A DNA stretch of 64,000 bases, taken from CBDAQV01 sp965199335. Lineage in GTDB: Bacteria; Pseudomonadota; Alphaproteobacteria; CALMVH01. The notes under the pieces are model-generated. The model had not been told where the DNA came from and ran no database searches. It saw nothing but the letters and a program-made list of their open reading frames with translations. The translations under genes and the position numbers were made by a program. Positions 35,075-43,843 of the stretch are shown here, one piece after another; the stretch's first letter is position 1, and the number at the start of each line of letters is the position of its first letter. The stretch spans positions 1-64,000 of the forward strand of contig CBDAQZ010000002.1 of assembly GCA_965199335.1 (NCBI GenBank). The letters are read 5' to 3'.

Positions 35075-35914
35075 TTAGGCGGGCGCGGATTTTTGTAAAG
35101 CTTCGTACGCAGTGGCCAGGCGGATAAACGCCGCGATATCCAGAGTCTCGGCGCGAAGGGTGGGTTCGATGCCGGCTACGGCCAACAGCCCTTCGGTATC
35201 GCCGCCCAGGCTTTTCAGCGCCGCCCGCAGCATCTTGCGGCGCTGGCCGAAGGCGGCAGCGACCACGCGCTCCATGGTGGCGAAGGATAAGGAAGGCGAT
35301 GCGGCATGCGGCGCGATATGTACCACCGACGACGTGACCTTGGGGGGCGGGGTAAAGGCCTGCGGGCCGATGTCGAAGAGGATTTTCGCCTCGGTCAGCC
35401 AGCCGGTCATGACCGCCAGCCGGCCATAGGCCTTGCTGCCCGGCCGGGCGACGATCCGCTCGGCGACCTCCTTCTGGAACATCAGCGTCAGGCTATCATA
35501 GGCGGAAATCTGCTTCAGCCAGCCGATCAGCAACGGTGTGGCGATGTTGTAGGGCAGGTTGGCCACGATCATGCGCGGCGCCTCGCCCAGCAATGCGCAG
35601 TCGATACGCAACGCGTCCTGGTGCAGAACCGTCAACCGGCCGGGATAGGCGACGCTCAAGGATTCCAGCGCTGAGACCGCACGGGCGTCGAACTCGACCG
35701 CGATCACTTCCCGCGCATCGGTTTCCAGCAGCGCCCGCGTCAGCCCGCCGGGACCGGGACCGATCTCGATCACCGTGCGTCCTGCCGTGTCGCCCGCGGC
35801 CCGCGCGATCTTGGCGGTCAGGTTCAGGTCGAGGAGGAAATTCTGTCCCAGCGTCCTGGTGGCGCGCAGGTCGTGCTGCGCGATGATGTCGCGCAGGGGC
35901 GGCAGGTCAGGCAC
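35075..35914 (-). CDS. rsmA: 16S rRNA dimethyladenosine transferase
   Basis: 279 aa from GTG 35914. SAM-binding site IEIGPGPGGLTRALLETDAR and catalytic NLPYNIATPLLIGWLKQ. The C-terminal domain includes AAFGQRRKMLRAALKSLGGD. RsmA (KsgA) dimethylates two adenosines near the 3' end of 16S rRNA late in 30S assembly. The GTG lies 8 nt inside the surA end, suggesting translational coupling. Confidence 0.96.
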   Translation of the reverse strand: MPDLPPLRDIIAQHDLRATRTLGQNFLLDLNLTAKIARAAGDTAGRTVIEIGPGPGGLTRALLETDAREVIAVEFDARAVSALESLSVAYPGRLTVLHQDALRIDCALLGEAPRMIVANLPYNIATPLLIGWLKQISAYDSLTLMFQKEVAERIVARPGSKAYGRLAVMTGWLTEAKILFDIGPQAFTPPPKVTSSVVHIAPHAASPSLSFATMERVVAAAFGQRRKMLRAALKSLGGDTEGLLAVAGIEPTLRAETLDIAAFIRLATAYEALQKSAPA

Positions 35915-37172
35915 GAATATCGACGTAGGCGCTGGCTCTGAGGTCGCGCAGGTAGCGGCGCTGCTGCATATCCATCTGCTCGTAGCCCAGCTTGTTGGCC
36001 ACGTCGTCGCGGCTCGGTAGATCGATTTCCGGCGCCTTGCGTTCGCATACCATGAGCAGCAGATATCCTTTAGGAGTGCGCAACGGCTGGGTGAACTTGC
36101 CGATTTCCTGGTTCTGCACTGCGTTCAGGATCTGCGGCGGCAGTTGCGACAGCGTCACGGTGCCCAGATCGCCGGAAACACCGTCGTTCATCGTCAGCGC
36201 CTTGGCCTTGGCGGCGTCGCAGCCATTGGTATCGGCGATCAGCCCGCTTGCCTTGGCCAGGGTCTGCTGGGTCGCGGCAGGTGTGGCGTTGGGAGCGGAC
36301 AGGACGAGCTGCAACAGGTGCAGCTTCACCGCCGCCGCATCGGGCCCCGCCACGACACCGCGATCGCGCAGCATGAAGATGTGATAGCCGGCTACATCCT
36401 TGATCGGATCGGTGATCTCGCCATTGCGGAGCTTGGCGATCGGTTCCTCGAAGGCAGGAGGAAACTGCCCTTCCTGGATCCAGCCCAGATCGCCGCCGCT
36501 GGCGGCGCCCGCCGATTGCGAGAACTGGCGGGCCGCCAGGGCAAAATTGCCGCCGTGGCGCAGCTCGTCCACCAGCTTGGCGGCAGTCGCCCTTACCGCC
36601 GCGTCCTGATCGGGCGTGTCGACGGCTAGGAAAATCTCGGCAGTCAGGTATTGCGGCTTTCCGGCGTTGCTCTTGATATGGTTCAGCGAATCGTCGACCT
36701 GGTCGGGCGTGATATCGATGCGGGGACGAATCACCTTCTGCACCACCTTGATCCAGGCGATCTGGGCCTTGATCTGCGCCCGGATCGAGGCAACGGACAC
36801 GCCATGCGACTGCAGGACCTGATTGAACTGGTCGGCGGTCATCTTGTTCTGCTCGGCGACGCGGGCAAAGGACTTGTCGATATCCGCTTCCTCGATCTTG
36901 ATACCCTGGTGGTTGGCCTCCTGCAGCTCAAGCTGTTCGTCGACCAGCGCTTTCAGGACCGTCTGGATCAATTTTGCACGTGTGTCTGGTGTATCGGGCA
37001 GGTTCGCGGCTACTTCGGCCAGGCGGATACGATTGTCCAGATCGTCCTGCGTAATGGCGGCATCGTTGACCACCGCCGCGATGCGCGTCACGTCTGCAGC
37101 ATTCGCCAAAGTCGAGGCGAAGCATAGGATAACGATAGTCAATCGAAGCAGGGCACGCACCGTCTTATCCAT
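35907..37172 (-). CDS. surA: SurA-like periplasmic peptidyl-prolyl isomerase
   Basis: 421 aa. The start at 37172 gives a signal peptide (KTVRALLRLTIVILCFASTLA, cleaved near NA|ADVTRI). SurA_N follows (AAVVNDAAITQDDLDNRIRL). A parvulin domain is visible around residues 175-285 (AEIFLAVDTPD ... ARQFSQSAGAASGGDLGWI) and a second, less conserved one after it (GDLGTVTLSQLPPQILNAVQ). SurA chaperones unfolded outer-membrane proteins. Overlaps lptG and rsmA by 8 nt each. Confidence 0.92.
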   Translation of the reverse strand: MDKTVRALLRLTIVILCFASTLANAADVTRIAAVVNDAAITQDDLDNRIRLAEVAANLPDTPDTRAKLIQTVLKALVDEQLELQEANHQGIKIEEADIDKSFARVAEQNKMTADQFNQVLQSHGVSVASIRAQIKAQIAWIKVVQKVIRPRIDITPDQVDDSLNHIKSNAGKPQYLTAEIFLAVDTPDQDAAVRATAAKLVDELRHGGNFALAARQFSQSAGAASGGDLGWIQEGQFPPAFEEPIAKLRNGEITDPIKDVAGYHIFMLRDRGVVAGPDAAAVKLHLLQLVLSAPNATPAATQQTLAKASGLIADTNGCDAAKAKALTMNDGVSGDLGTVTLSQLPPQILNAVQNQEIGKFTQPLRTPKGYLLLMVCERKAPEIDLPSRDDVANKLGYEQMDMQQRRYLRDLRASAYVDIRA

Positions 37173-38259
37173 CCTCCAAGTACAGCAGCGCGGCAAAACC
37201 GATCAGGAGCGTCAGCGCCGCGGGGGTCCAGGCCGCTATTGTTACAGGAATAATCTCGTCAAGGCCAAGAGCGCGCACGACATCGTTCAGGAAGAAAAGT
37301 CCGAATGCGACCAATGTGCCACCGCCTATGATTGTCGCTGTGTTGGTCCGCCGCGGCGGACCAAGGGTAATGGCCGCCGCCACCAGCACGATTCCACCGA
37401 AAAGGAAGGGTTGCGACAGCAGGGAATCGAACTGCATCCGCACCTTTACCGCCGAAAACCCGGTCGATTCCATATTGGCGATGTAGCGCGGCATGCGCCA
37501 GAACGACAGCGACGTGGGCGAGGAATAGTTGTTTTCGATCTGCTTGCGGGTCAGGTCGGTTGGCAATTCGTAGGTCGTGACTTGTGTCTTGTCGGGATCG
37601 AACTGTTCTATCCGGGCCTCCGGAATGACCCATTTTCCCTTTTCCAGGTGTGCGGTCGCCGCATCGACACGGCTCAGGTAATGATCGTTCGTATCGAAGA
37701 GATACACATTGACGCCATTAAGTGTGAAATCTGCAGGCTGCACGGTTTTTGCGTGTAAAATGAAATATGAACTGTCCTGATTTTGCCTAAGCCATAATCC
37801 ACTGGCAGAAATGTCGAGAGCACTGGTATGCCCATGCAGCAGTTTCGTATCCAGGTTTTCGTATCGAGATGCAAGGACCGAGCTAGCCGGATTGATCAGC
37901 GTTATCTTGATCACCCCGATGGTAATCGCCGCCGCCACGGCCGGCCACAGGAATTCCCATGCCGAAACCCCGGCTGCTCTGGCAACGATCAGTTCCAGGG
38001 TGCGGGTCAGACGCCAGAACGTGTACATCGCCGCGAACAGGGTGGCGAAGGCGAACAATTCCTGGGCGTCCTGGGGCAGCTTGAGCAAGGCCATCTTGAA
38101 CGCGATGCCCGCCGGCAGGGACGGCACTTTCGACGCTCGGCGCAGCAGTTCCAGGGAGTCGGCCAGGAATATGATGACGATCAACGCGAAATAGACCGTG
38201 ACGAAATTCGTCAGGTAATGGCGCACGATATAGCGGGACAGTGTAGGCGATATGCGCAT
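37165..38259 (-). CDS. lptG: LPS export ABC permease LptG
   Basis: 364 aa from ATG 38259, 1 nt after the lptF stop. Six helices flank a periplasmic beta-jellyroll (~residues 130-270), as in LptG. Helical coupling motif AAMYTFWRLTRTLELIVARA and C-terminal GGTLVAFGLFFLNDVVRALG fit the family. LptF/LptG with LptB form the transporter that extracts lipopolysaccharide from the inner membrane. lptB and lptA/C/D are not in this window. Confidence 0.92.
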   Translation of the reverse strand: MRISPTLSRYIVRHYLTNFVTVYFALIVIIFLADSLELLRRASKVPSLPAGIAFKMALLKLPQDAQELFAFATLFAAMYTFWRLTRTLELIVARAAGVSAWEFLWPAVAAAITIGVIKITLINPASSVLASRYENLDTKLLHGHTSALDISASGLWLRQNQDSSYFILHAKTVQPADFTLNGVNVYLFDTNDHYLSRVDAATAHLEKGKWVIPEARIEQFDPDKTQVTTYELPTDLTRKQIENNYSSPTSLSFWRMPRYIANMESTGFSAVKVRMQFDSLLSQPFLFGGIVLVAAAITLGPPRRTNTATIIGGGTLVAFGLFFLNDVVRALGLDEIIPVTIAAWTPAALTLLIGFAALLYLEDG

Positions 38260-38260
38260 C

Positions 38261-39397
38261 TTACGGTGACCTGAAGCGAAGACGCGGCAACGCAGGCAAG
38301 CGGAAGGCCGGGCGCAGCAATTCACTGCGGTAGCGCAGGATCCACCAGCAGATACCGATGGGCGCGATCCCCGCGACATACAGGAAGGGTATGGCCATCG
38401 AATATTTCTTCGCCATGTTCGACAGGCCGACGAAGACCGATTGGACCGCCACGCTGATGATCACGGCCCGAAAGATGCGTTTCGCCTGCCCCCGGCGCTC
38501 GAACTCGCCAACCAGCAGGCATGTGATGCCGATGAAGGTGAAATCCAGCATGAATAGCGGGCTGGCAATGCGAGAGTTGGCTTCCCCGAGGAAATAGGAC
38601 TCGAACCCCTTGTCGCGCGGATCCTTCGAGGGGGTCAGCAACTGTGTCAGCGTACGGTCGGTAGGCTCGATCCAGTGGTCGCTGTCGGTCGGGTCCAGGA
38701 ACTTCAGGTCGATGGTGTAATCGTCGAAGGTCAGGCGGCTCACCCGGTGGGTCTGCCGGTCGAATTCCTGCCGCTCGCCATCATACACGATCAAGCGCGG
38801 ACCAGTCTCGGTATCCAGCATCACGCCGCGCTTGGCGACGATGGTGCGTGCATTCTTGGGGTCGCCGTCATCCTCGATCATGATGCCAACCAGGTCGCCG
38901 TTAATGTTGCGGTCGCGGACATAGATCGTAAGGTTTCCAAGCGTATTGAACACGCCATCGCGCAGCAGGATGTTCGAGTACTCGTTCTGCGCGTCGTTGC
39001 GCACCGTCTTCATCGTGCGGTTGGCGACCGGGCCTATCCAGGCGTTCATGATGAAGACCAGAAGCGCCATCAGTACACCCAGCATGATGGCCGGACGGCC
39101 AAGTTGCCAGGGTGGCAGGCCGGCGGCGCGCATCACCACCAGCTCACTTTCCGCGTTCATGCGGTTATAGACGAACAGCACGATGGACAGCATCGCGATC
39201 GGCAGCACGATCGAGATGAAATTGGGCAGGCTTAGCGCCACCAGTTCCAGGAAGACGCTAAACGGTGCGCCGCCGCCGACAGCCAGCTGCAGGAAGCGAA
39301 TCGATTGCGTCAGCCAGACGGCGGCGCTGACCGTTATCGTCACGAAGGCCATGGCAAAACCAAGGCTTCGGAATACATATCGTGTGAAAAGATTCAT
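38261..39397 (-). CDS. lptF: LPS export ABC permease LptF
   Basis: 378 aa from ATG 39397 (a TTG one codon upstream is possible). YjgP/YjgQ fold: N-terminal helices MNLFTRYVFRSLGFAMAFVT, coupling segment NRMNAESELVVMRAAGLPPW, a soluble beta-domain (~residues 140-260) and three C-terminal helices ending basic. Partner of LptG directly downstream. Divergent from pepA over 91 bp. Confidence 0.92.
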   Translation of the reverse strand: MNLFTRYVFRSLGFAMAFVTITVSAAVWLTQSIRFLQLAVGGGAPFSVFLELVALSLPNFISIVLPIAMLSIVLFVYNRMNAESELVVMRAAGLPPWQLGRPAIMLGVLMALLVFIMNAWIGPVANRTMKTVRNDAQNEYSNILLRDGVFNTLGNLTIYVRDRNINGDLVGIMIEDDGDPKNARTIVAKRGVMLDTETGPRLIVYDGERQEFDRQTHRVSRLTFDDYTIDLKFLDPTDSDHWIEPTDRTLTQLLTPSKDPRDKGFESYFLGEANSRIASPLFMLDFTFIGITCLLVGEFERRGQAKRIFRAVIISVAVQSVFVGLSNMAKKYSMAIPFLYVAGIAPIGICWWILRYRSELLRPAFRLPALPRLRFRSP

Positions 39398-39423
39398 CAA
39401 GGGTAAGGAATTGCCGGGCTTTA

Positions 39424-39451
39424 TTGACAGAAGTCTCGCACCATTTAATCC
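39424..39451 (+). promoter_or_regulatory. Promoter of pepA
   Basis: TTGACA (39424-39429), 16-bp spacer and TAATCC (39446-39451), about 37 bp before the pepA ATG, which has a TGAGG Shine-Dalgarno. Confidence 0.5.
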
Positions 39452-39488
39452 TTAATCGGCGCGAAATCCACAGCTGAGGTCCAGATCC

Positions 39489-40988
39489 ATGAAAGCAAGC
39501 TTTACCGGCTACTCCCTGCCCGAAACCGGCACATTGTTCCTGCTGGCGACGGAAGGCAGCGAACCGGAGCGGGCGCTCCAGCTTCTGGACGAGCAGACGC
39601 GTGATGCCGTCGGCCGCGCGATGAACGGCGCGAAGTTCGTCGGCAAGCGCGACGAGATCGTGCCGGTCCTGGCCCCCGGCAACAGCAAGCTGGACCGCAT
39701 CGTCATCCTGGGCATCGGCAAGGCGGATGCCTTCGACGCCCTGGCGGCGGAAGCCGCGGGCGCGGCCATCGCAGTCTACGCCAAGAGCGCCAAGCTTTCC
39801 GCGCTTGGTGTGATCGTGGACGCGATCGAGGGCGCGAAGATCGACGCCCCGAAAGCGGCGGCCCATCTGGCGCTGGGCGCATTGCTGCGCGGGTATACTT
39901 TCAACAAATACCGTACCAAGCTGACCGATGAGCAGAAGACGGCGCTCGAGACCGTGACCATCGGCGTGTCCGATGCCGCCGCGGCACAGCAGGCCCACGA
40001 TGTCCTGGCCGCGACGGCCAAGGGTGTCTTCCTGACCCGCGACCTGGTCACAGAGCCGCCGAATGTGCTTTACCCCGAGGTCCTGGCGCAGCGCGCCCAT
40101 GACGAGCTGACGCCTCTGGGCGTCGAAGTCGAGATTCTGGGCGTCGAGGAGATGGAAAAGCTGGGCATGGGCGCGTTGCTGGCCGTAGGGCAGGGCAGCC
40201 GCAAGCCCTCCCGCCTCGCCGTGATGCGCTGGAACGGCGCCGCCTCTAAGGACGAGCAGCCGATCGCCTTTATCGGCAAGGGCATAACCTTCGATACCGG
40301 CGGCATCTCGCTGAAGCCGGGCGCCGGGATGGAGGATATGAAGTTCGACATGGGCGGTGCCGGTGCGGTGATCGGCCTGATGGCATCGCTGGCGGGGCGT
40401 AAGGCGAAGGTCAATGTCGTCGGGGTCGCCGCGATGGCCGAGAACATGCCTGACGGCAACGCCTACAGGCCGTCCGACGTCGTCAAGTCGATGTCCGGCC
40501 AAACCATCGAGGTGCTGAACACCGATGCCGAGGGCCGCATGGTGCTGTGCGACGCGCTCTGGTACACGCAGGATCGCTTCAAGCCCAAGTTCATGATCGA
40601 CCTGGCGACGCTGACCGGGGCCGTGATCGTGGCGCTGGGCGACCAGTTCGCCGGTGTGCTGTCCAACGACGACGAGCTGACGGCCAAGCTGATCGCCGCA
40701 GGACAGGAATCAGGGGAGCAGCTATGGCGCCTGCCGCTGTCCGATGCCTATGACAAGGCGATCGACAGCGACATCGCCGACGTCAAGCACATCTCGGGCG
40801 ACCGCAATGCCGGCACATGCATCGCTGCGCAGTTCCTGAAACGCTTCGTCAACGACACGCCCTGGGCGCATCTGGACATTGCGGCCGTGGCCTGGTCGAG
40901 AAAGGACAAGGGCGTGGTGCCCAAGGGCGCGACTGCATTCGGCGTGCGCCTGCTGGATGCCTTTGTCGCGGCGAACTACGAAGGGTAG
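39489..40988 (+). CDS. pepA: Leucyl (cytosol) aminopeptidase
   Basis: 499 aa. Metal and catalytic residues of M17 peptidases: GKGITFDTGGISLKPGAGME (Lys, Asp), DMKFDMGGAGAVIGLM and NTDAEGRMVLCDALWY (Asp, Glu, Arg). N-terminal domain ~1-170. The dizinc enzyme releases N-terminal Leu and other residues in the cytoplasm. It is divergent from lptF, a common alphaproteobacterial layout, and is followed by a palindromic repeat. Confidence 0.97.
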   Translation: MKASFTGYSLPETGTLFLLATEGSEPERALQLLDEQTRDAVGRAMNGAKFVGKRDEIVPVLAPGNSKLDRIVILGIGKADAFDALAAEAAGAAIAVYAKSAKLSALGVIVDAIEGAKIDAPKAAAHLALGALLRGYTFNKYRTKLTDEQKTALETVTIGVSDAAAAQQAHDVLAATAKGVFLTRDLVTEPPNVLYPEVLAQRAHDELTPLGVEVEILGVEEMEKLGMGALLAVGQGSRKPSRLAVMRWNGAASKDEQPIAFIGKGITFDTGGISLKPGAGMEDMKFDMGGAGAVIGLMASLAGRKAKVNVVGVAAMAENMPDGNAYRPSDVVKSMSGQTIEVLNTDAEGRMVLCDALWYTQDRFKPKFMIDLATLTGAVIVALGDQFAGVLSNDDELTAKLIAAGQESGEQLWRLPLSDAYDKAIDSDIADVKHISGDRNAGTCIAAQFLKRFVNDTPWAHLDIAAVAWSRKDKGVVPKGATAFGVRLLDAFVAANYEG

Positions 40989-40995
40989 AATTGAT

Positions 40996-41084
40996 TTGTC
41001 ATTCCGGTGCGCAGCGCCGGAATCCAATGCGCTGTCGTAAAGCCGATGGATTCCGGAGGCGCCACGGGCATGTCGGAATGACAA
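40996..41084. repeat. GTCATTCC-type palindromic repeat after pepA
   Basis: TTGTCATTCCG (40996-41006) and CGGAATGACAA (41074-41084) are perfect inverted ends around internal GCGC palindromes and an inner GGAATCCA/TGGATTCC pair. T residues follow at 41086-41091, so it may also end pepA transcription. Confidence 0.8.
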
Positions 41085-41100
41085 TATTTTTCGGCTAAAG

Positions 41101-41538
41101 CTACTTCAAATGCCGCATGTAGAAGCGATGGTTTTCCTGTTTATAAGAGCGAAAACCCAGGCGCTCATATAATTGCTTGGCCGGATTGGTTTCCAGTACG
41201 GTTAGTTCGACAGGCAATCCCATTGCGATACCTTCGGCAATTACATCCTGGATCAATCGAGATGCGATTCCATTGCCTTGAAATTCGGGCAACAGATGGA
41301 TGCTATCAATGTAAAATCGGGTTTTTTCTCGTTTTACCGAAAAACGCCCAACCCTGCGCTCACCACACATTATGATTTTCGTATTGGCCGCATCGAATTT
41401 ATTGAGATGATAATAGTGATCTAAATCGGATTGATCCGTCCATATCCTTTCGACATACGAATGCATCGTTTCATATGTCAGTGTATTGACGAAATCTGCG
41501 TCTGCTTCGGTCGATATTTTTAAAGTGATCGGACTCAC
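41101..41538 (-). CDS. GNAT-family N-acetyltransferase
   Basis: 145 aa, AT-richer than its neighbours. Acetyl-CoA motif A is IDSIHLLPEFQGNGIASRLI (Q/RxxGxG/A), with motif B VLETNPAKQLYERLGFRSYK near the C-terminus. The family transfers acetyl groups to small molecules or proteins; substrate unknown. It is 7 bp downstream of the ABC half-transporter on the same strand. Composition suggests later acquisition. Confidence 0.88.
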   Translation of the reverse strand: MSPITLKISTEADADFVNTLTYETMHSYVERIWTDQSDLDHYYHLNKFDAANTKIIMCGERRVGRFSVKREKTRFYIDSIHLLPEFQGNGIASRLIQDVIAEGIAMGLPVELTVLETNPAKQLYERLGFRSYKQENHRFYMRHLK

Positions 41539-41545
41539 GATTAAA

Positions 41546-43327
41546 TTATTCCTCTTCCCGCTTCTGCGCCGCCCATAGCTGGCTGAACGCCCCGTCCAGT
41601 GCCAGCAGTTCAGCCAGGGTACCGTCCTCGATCATGCCGCCGTTGGCCATGACATAGATATGGTCGAAGCGGTCCAGCAGGTGCAGCCGGTGGATCGCGG
41701 CGACGATGCAGCTACCCGGCATGCAGGCGAAGATGTTGGTGAATACTTCCGCCTCCGTGATCGGGTCCAGGCTGCTGGTCGGCTCGTCCATCAGCAGCAG
41801 CGAGCCGTTACGGGCCGCGAACAGGCCGCGTGCCAGCGCCAGCCGCTGTTTCTGGCCGCCAGATAGGTTGACGCCGCGTTCGCGGATGTCGGTGTCGAGG
41901 CCATCCGGCAGGGCGTCGATCACGGGACCCAGACAGGCCATGTCGACGATCGCTCGCAGTTCTTCATCGGTGGCGTCGACACCGAAGGCGATGTTGTAAC
42001 GCAATGTGTTCTCGAAGATTTCGGCATCCTGCGGAATCAGTGTCGAGACCGCTTCCAGGATCGCCAGATCGGGCTGAGGCGCTTCGTCGATCATCAGCGT
42101 TCCCGATTCAGGCTCGTGCAGCCCTCGCAGCAGGCGCAGCAACGTGCTTTTACCGGAGCCGCTTGAACCGACCAACGCGATGCGTTTCCCGCGCGCTAGC
42201 GTCAGCCCGACATTGCTCAGCTGGTGGATGTGATGCTCGCGGTCCTCGTAACGGAAATTGATCTCGCTCAAATCGGCGCGCTTCCACCATTCGGAATAGG
42301 GCATCGGCTTCAGTCTGGTGACTTCGCGGGCGCTTTGCCGGATAGGATCGATGCTTTCGATGTCGATGCGGTATCGCAGCAGCCGCTGATAGATCGCGCC
42401 GAAGGACTGCAGGTTGATATCGATCTGCTGCAGATACTGGAAAACGGTCACGACCGTACCTGCGGCAACCGCAGTCTCCAGGTTCGATTGCCCGATCAGG
42501 TAGAACAGCAATGCCCCTGCCGATGCCACGGACATTGCGGTAGTGAAGAACGCCCATTTGTACACGGCGACTTCCATATCCTGCTGCATGATCCCGCGCA
42601 GGCTTGCGAAACGTGTGCGCAGATCGGAGCGTCCGGCATCGGCCAGGCGCAGCGCCAGCAGGGTCACGACATTGCCGATGTGATCCAGCAGGCCTGCGGC
42701 AAGGTTGTTCTCCGCCTGGTTCTGCTCCTCGCTCAGGCGCATGGCGACAATATCGAAGCGGCGGATCGCGTAGTAAAGCGGCGGCGCTACGCAGGCGATC
42801 ACCAGCCCGACGCGCGGGGCGATCACCAGCAGCATCCCCGTCGCCCCGATCAGCCGCGTGAAGGTGTTCATGTAGTCGAACTGGTTGTCGGCAAAGGCGA
42901 ACAACGCCTTGGTGGCCGTATTGATCCGGTTCAACGTATCGCCGGTATGGTGGCCCTGATGCCAGGCCCAGGGCAGGGATGTGACATCGTTGTATAGGCG
43001 TTCGGTCACGGATTCGCGCAGGGCAAGTCCCAGCTTGCGCTCCTGGATACGCGCTGGGCCGATGAACACCCAATATAGAACCTGGCTGCCGACCAGCGCG
43101 CCAAGCCAAAGCAGCAGATCGTTTAAAAATGCGGGACCGGCGGTTGCGACAGTGGCGACGATGGCGCCGATGATGATGGGCCGGATCAACGCAATCGTAT
43201 TCGAACAGAACAACAGCCCATAGATCAGCAACATCCGCCGCCTCTCCGCCCTGTCGCAGTAGCGCCAGCACATGCGGATGATCTGGAAATAGGTGATGCG
43301 GTCGGCCAGCGAGTTTAGCATCGCCAC
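41546..43327 (-). CDS. ABC exporter half-transporter (fused permease-ATPase)
   Basis: 593 aa. The first codon is GTG; an ATG two codons later (43321) is equally possible. Residues ~25-320 are a six-helix exporter membrane domain; residues ~360-590 the ATPase: Walker A LVGSSGSGKSTLLRLLRGLH, signature VNLSGGQKQRLALARGLFAA, Walker B LLLMDEPTSSLDP and switch His in VAAIHRLHLLD. Likely a homodimer. The inter-domain residues do not reveal substrate. A mild TAGATC -10-like element precedes the ATG. Confidence 0.92.
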   Translation of the reverse strand: MAMLNSLADRITYFQIIRMCWRYCDRAERRRMLLIYGLLFCSNTIALIRPIIIGAIVATVATAGPAFLNDLLLWLGALVGSQVLYWVFIGPARIQERKLGLALRESVTERLYNDVTSLPWAWHQGHHTGDTLNRINTATKALFAFADNQFDYMNTFTRLIGATGMLLVIAPRVGLVIACVAPPLYYAIRRFDIVAMRLSEEQNQAENNLAAGLLDHIGNVVTLLALRLADAGRSDLRTRFASLRGIMQQDMEVAVYKWAFFTTAMSVASAGALLFYLIGQSNLETAVAAGTVVTVFQYLQQIDINLQSFGAIYQRLLRYRIDIESIDPIRQSAREVTRLKPMPYSEWWKRADLSEINFRYEDREHHIHQLSNVGLTLARGKRIALVGSSGSGKSTLLRLLRGLHEPESGTLMIDEAPQPDLAILEAVSTLIPQDAEIFENTLRYNIAFGVDATDEELRAIVDMACLGPVIDALPDGLDTDIRERGVNLSGGQKQRLALARGLFAARNGSLLLMDEPTSSLDPITEAEVFTNIFACMPGSCIVAAIHRLHLLDRFDHIYVMANGGMIEDGTLAELLALDGAFSQLWAAQKREEE

Positions 43328-43364
43328 GATCTACAGCAAAATGCCGGTACTGAACATTACCCTA

Positions 43365-43393
43365 TTGTATTCCAAAACGGTCTAATTTAATGA
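43365..43393 (+). promoter_or_regulatory. Predicted leaderless promoter of the 43400 gene
   Basis: TTGTAT (43365-43370), 17-bp spacer and TAATGA (43388-43393), with the -10 ending 7 nt before the ATG at 43400 and no Shine-Dalgarno. Confidence 0.5.
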
Positions 43394-43399
43394 TTTGTT

Positions 43400-43774
43400 A
43401 TGAGTATGAGTCACCCGATACGCGTCGCCAGCCTGTCCCTGATTGCTGCCCTGGCACCGTCCAAGGCGCCCGATGGCGGCAATCTGGAAAGGATTGCGGA
43501 TTACATCCTGTCCCTGCACAGCGCCCGTCAGGTTTCCTCTTATGTTCAAAGTGTCAGCCAAGCGGCGGAGCATCCAGCCGATTGCAGGAATCTGCTGAAG
43601 GCCCTGCCCAGGGCCAGCGACAAAACCGATGATGTAATGGTCGATGGCAGTGGCGTAGTTGTCGCGCATTATCATCCGGGCGACAAAGCCCTTGAAGTGC
43701 TGGACAGAGATGCCTTCGAAGACTTGAACCAATGCAAGCCTCGTAAGCCGTATCTGGCTTTGCTGATACAGTAG
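43400..43774 (+). CDS. Uncharacterised small protein
   Basis: 124 aa, not recognised. The first ~20 residues (HPIRVASLSLIAALAPSKAP) are mildly hydrophobic and could be a weak signal, but lack a clear cleavage site. The rest is soluble, with two Cys (ADCRNLL and NQCKPRK) and a segment VVVAHYHPGDKALEVLDRD. First of three co-oriented orphans in a region flanked by minus-strand genes. Confidence 0.65.
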   Translation: MSMSHPIRVASLSLIAALAPSKAPDGGNLERIADYILSLHSARQVSSYVQSVSQAAEHPADCRNLLKALPRASDKTDDVMVDGSGVVVAHYHPGDKALEVLDRDAFEDLNQCKPRKPYLALLIQ

Positions 43775-43843
43775 CCTCGTTGTCGGTCAGTATTGCATCC
43801 TCAATGAATTTAATGTATCGTTAATTAAATTCCGAGGTGCGAT

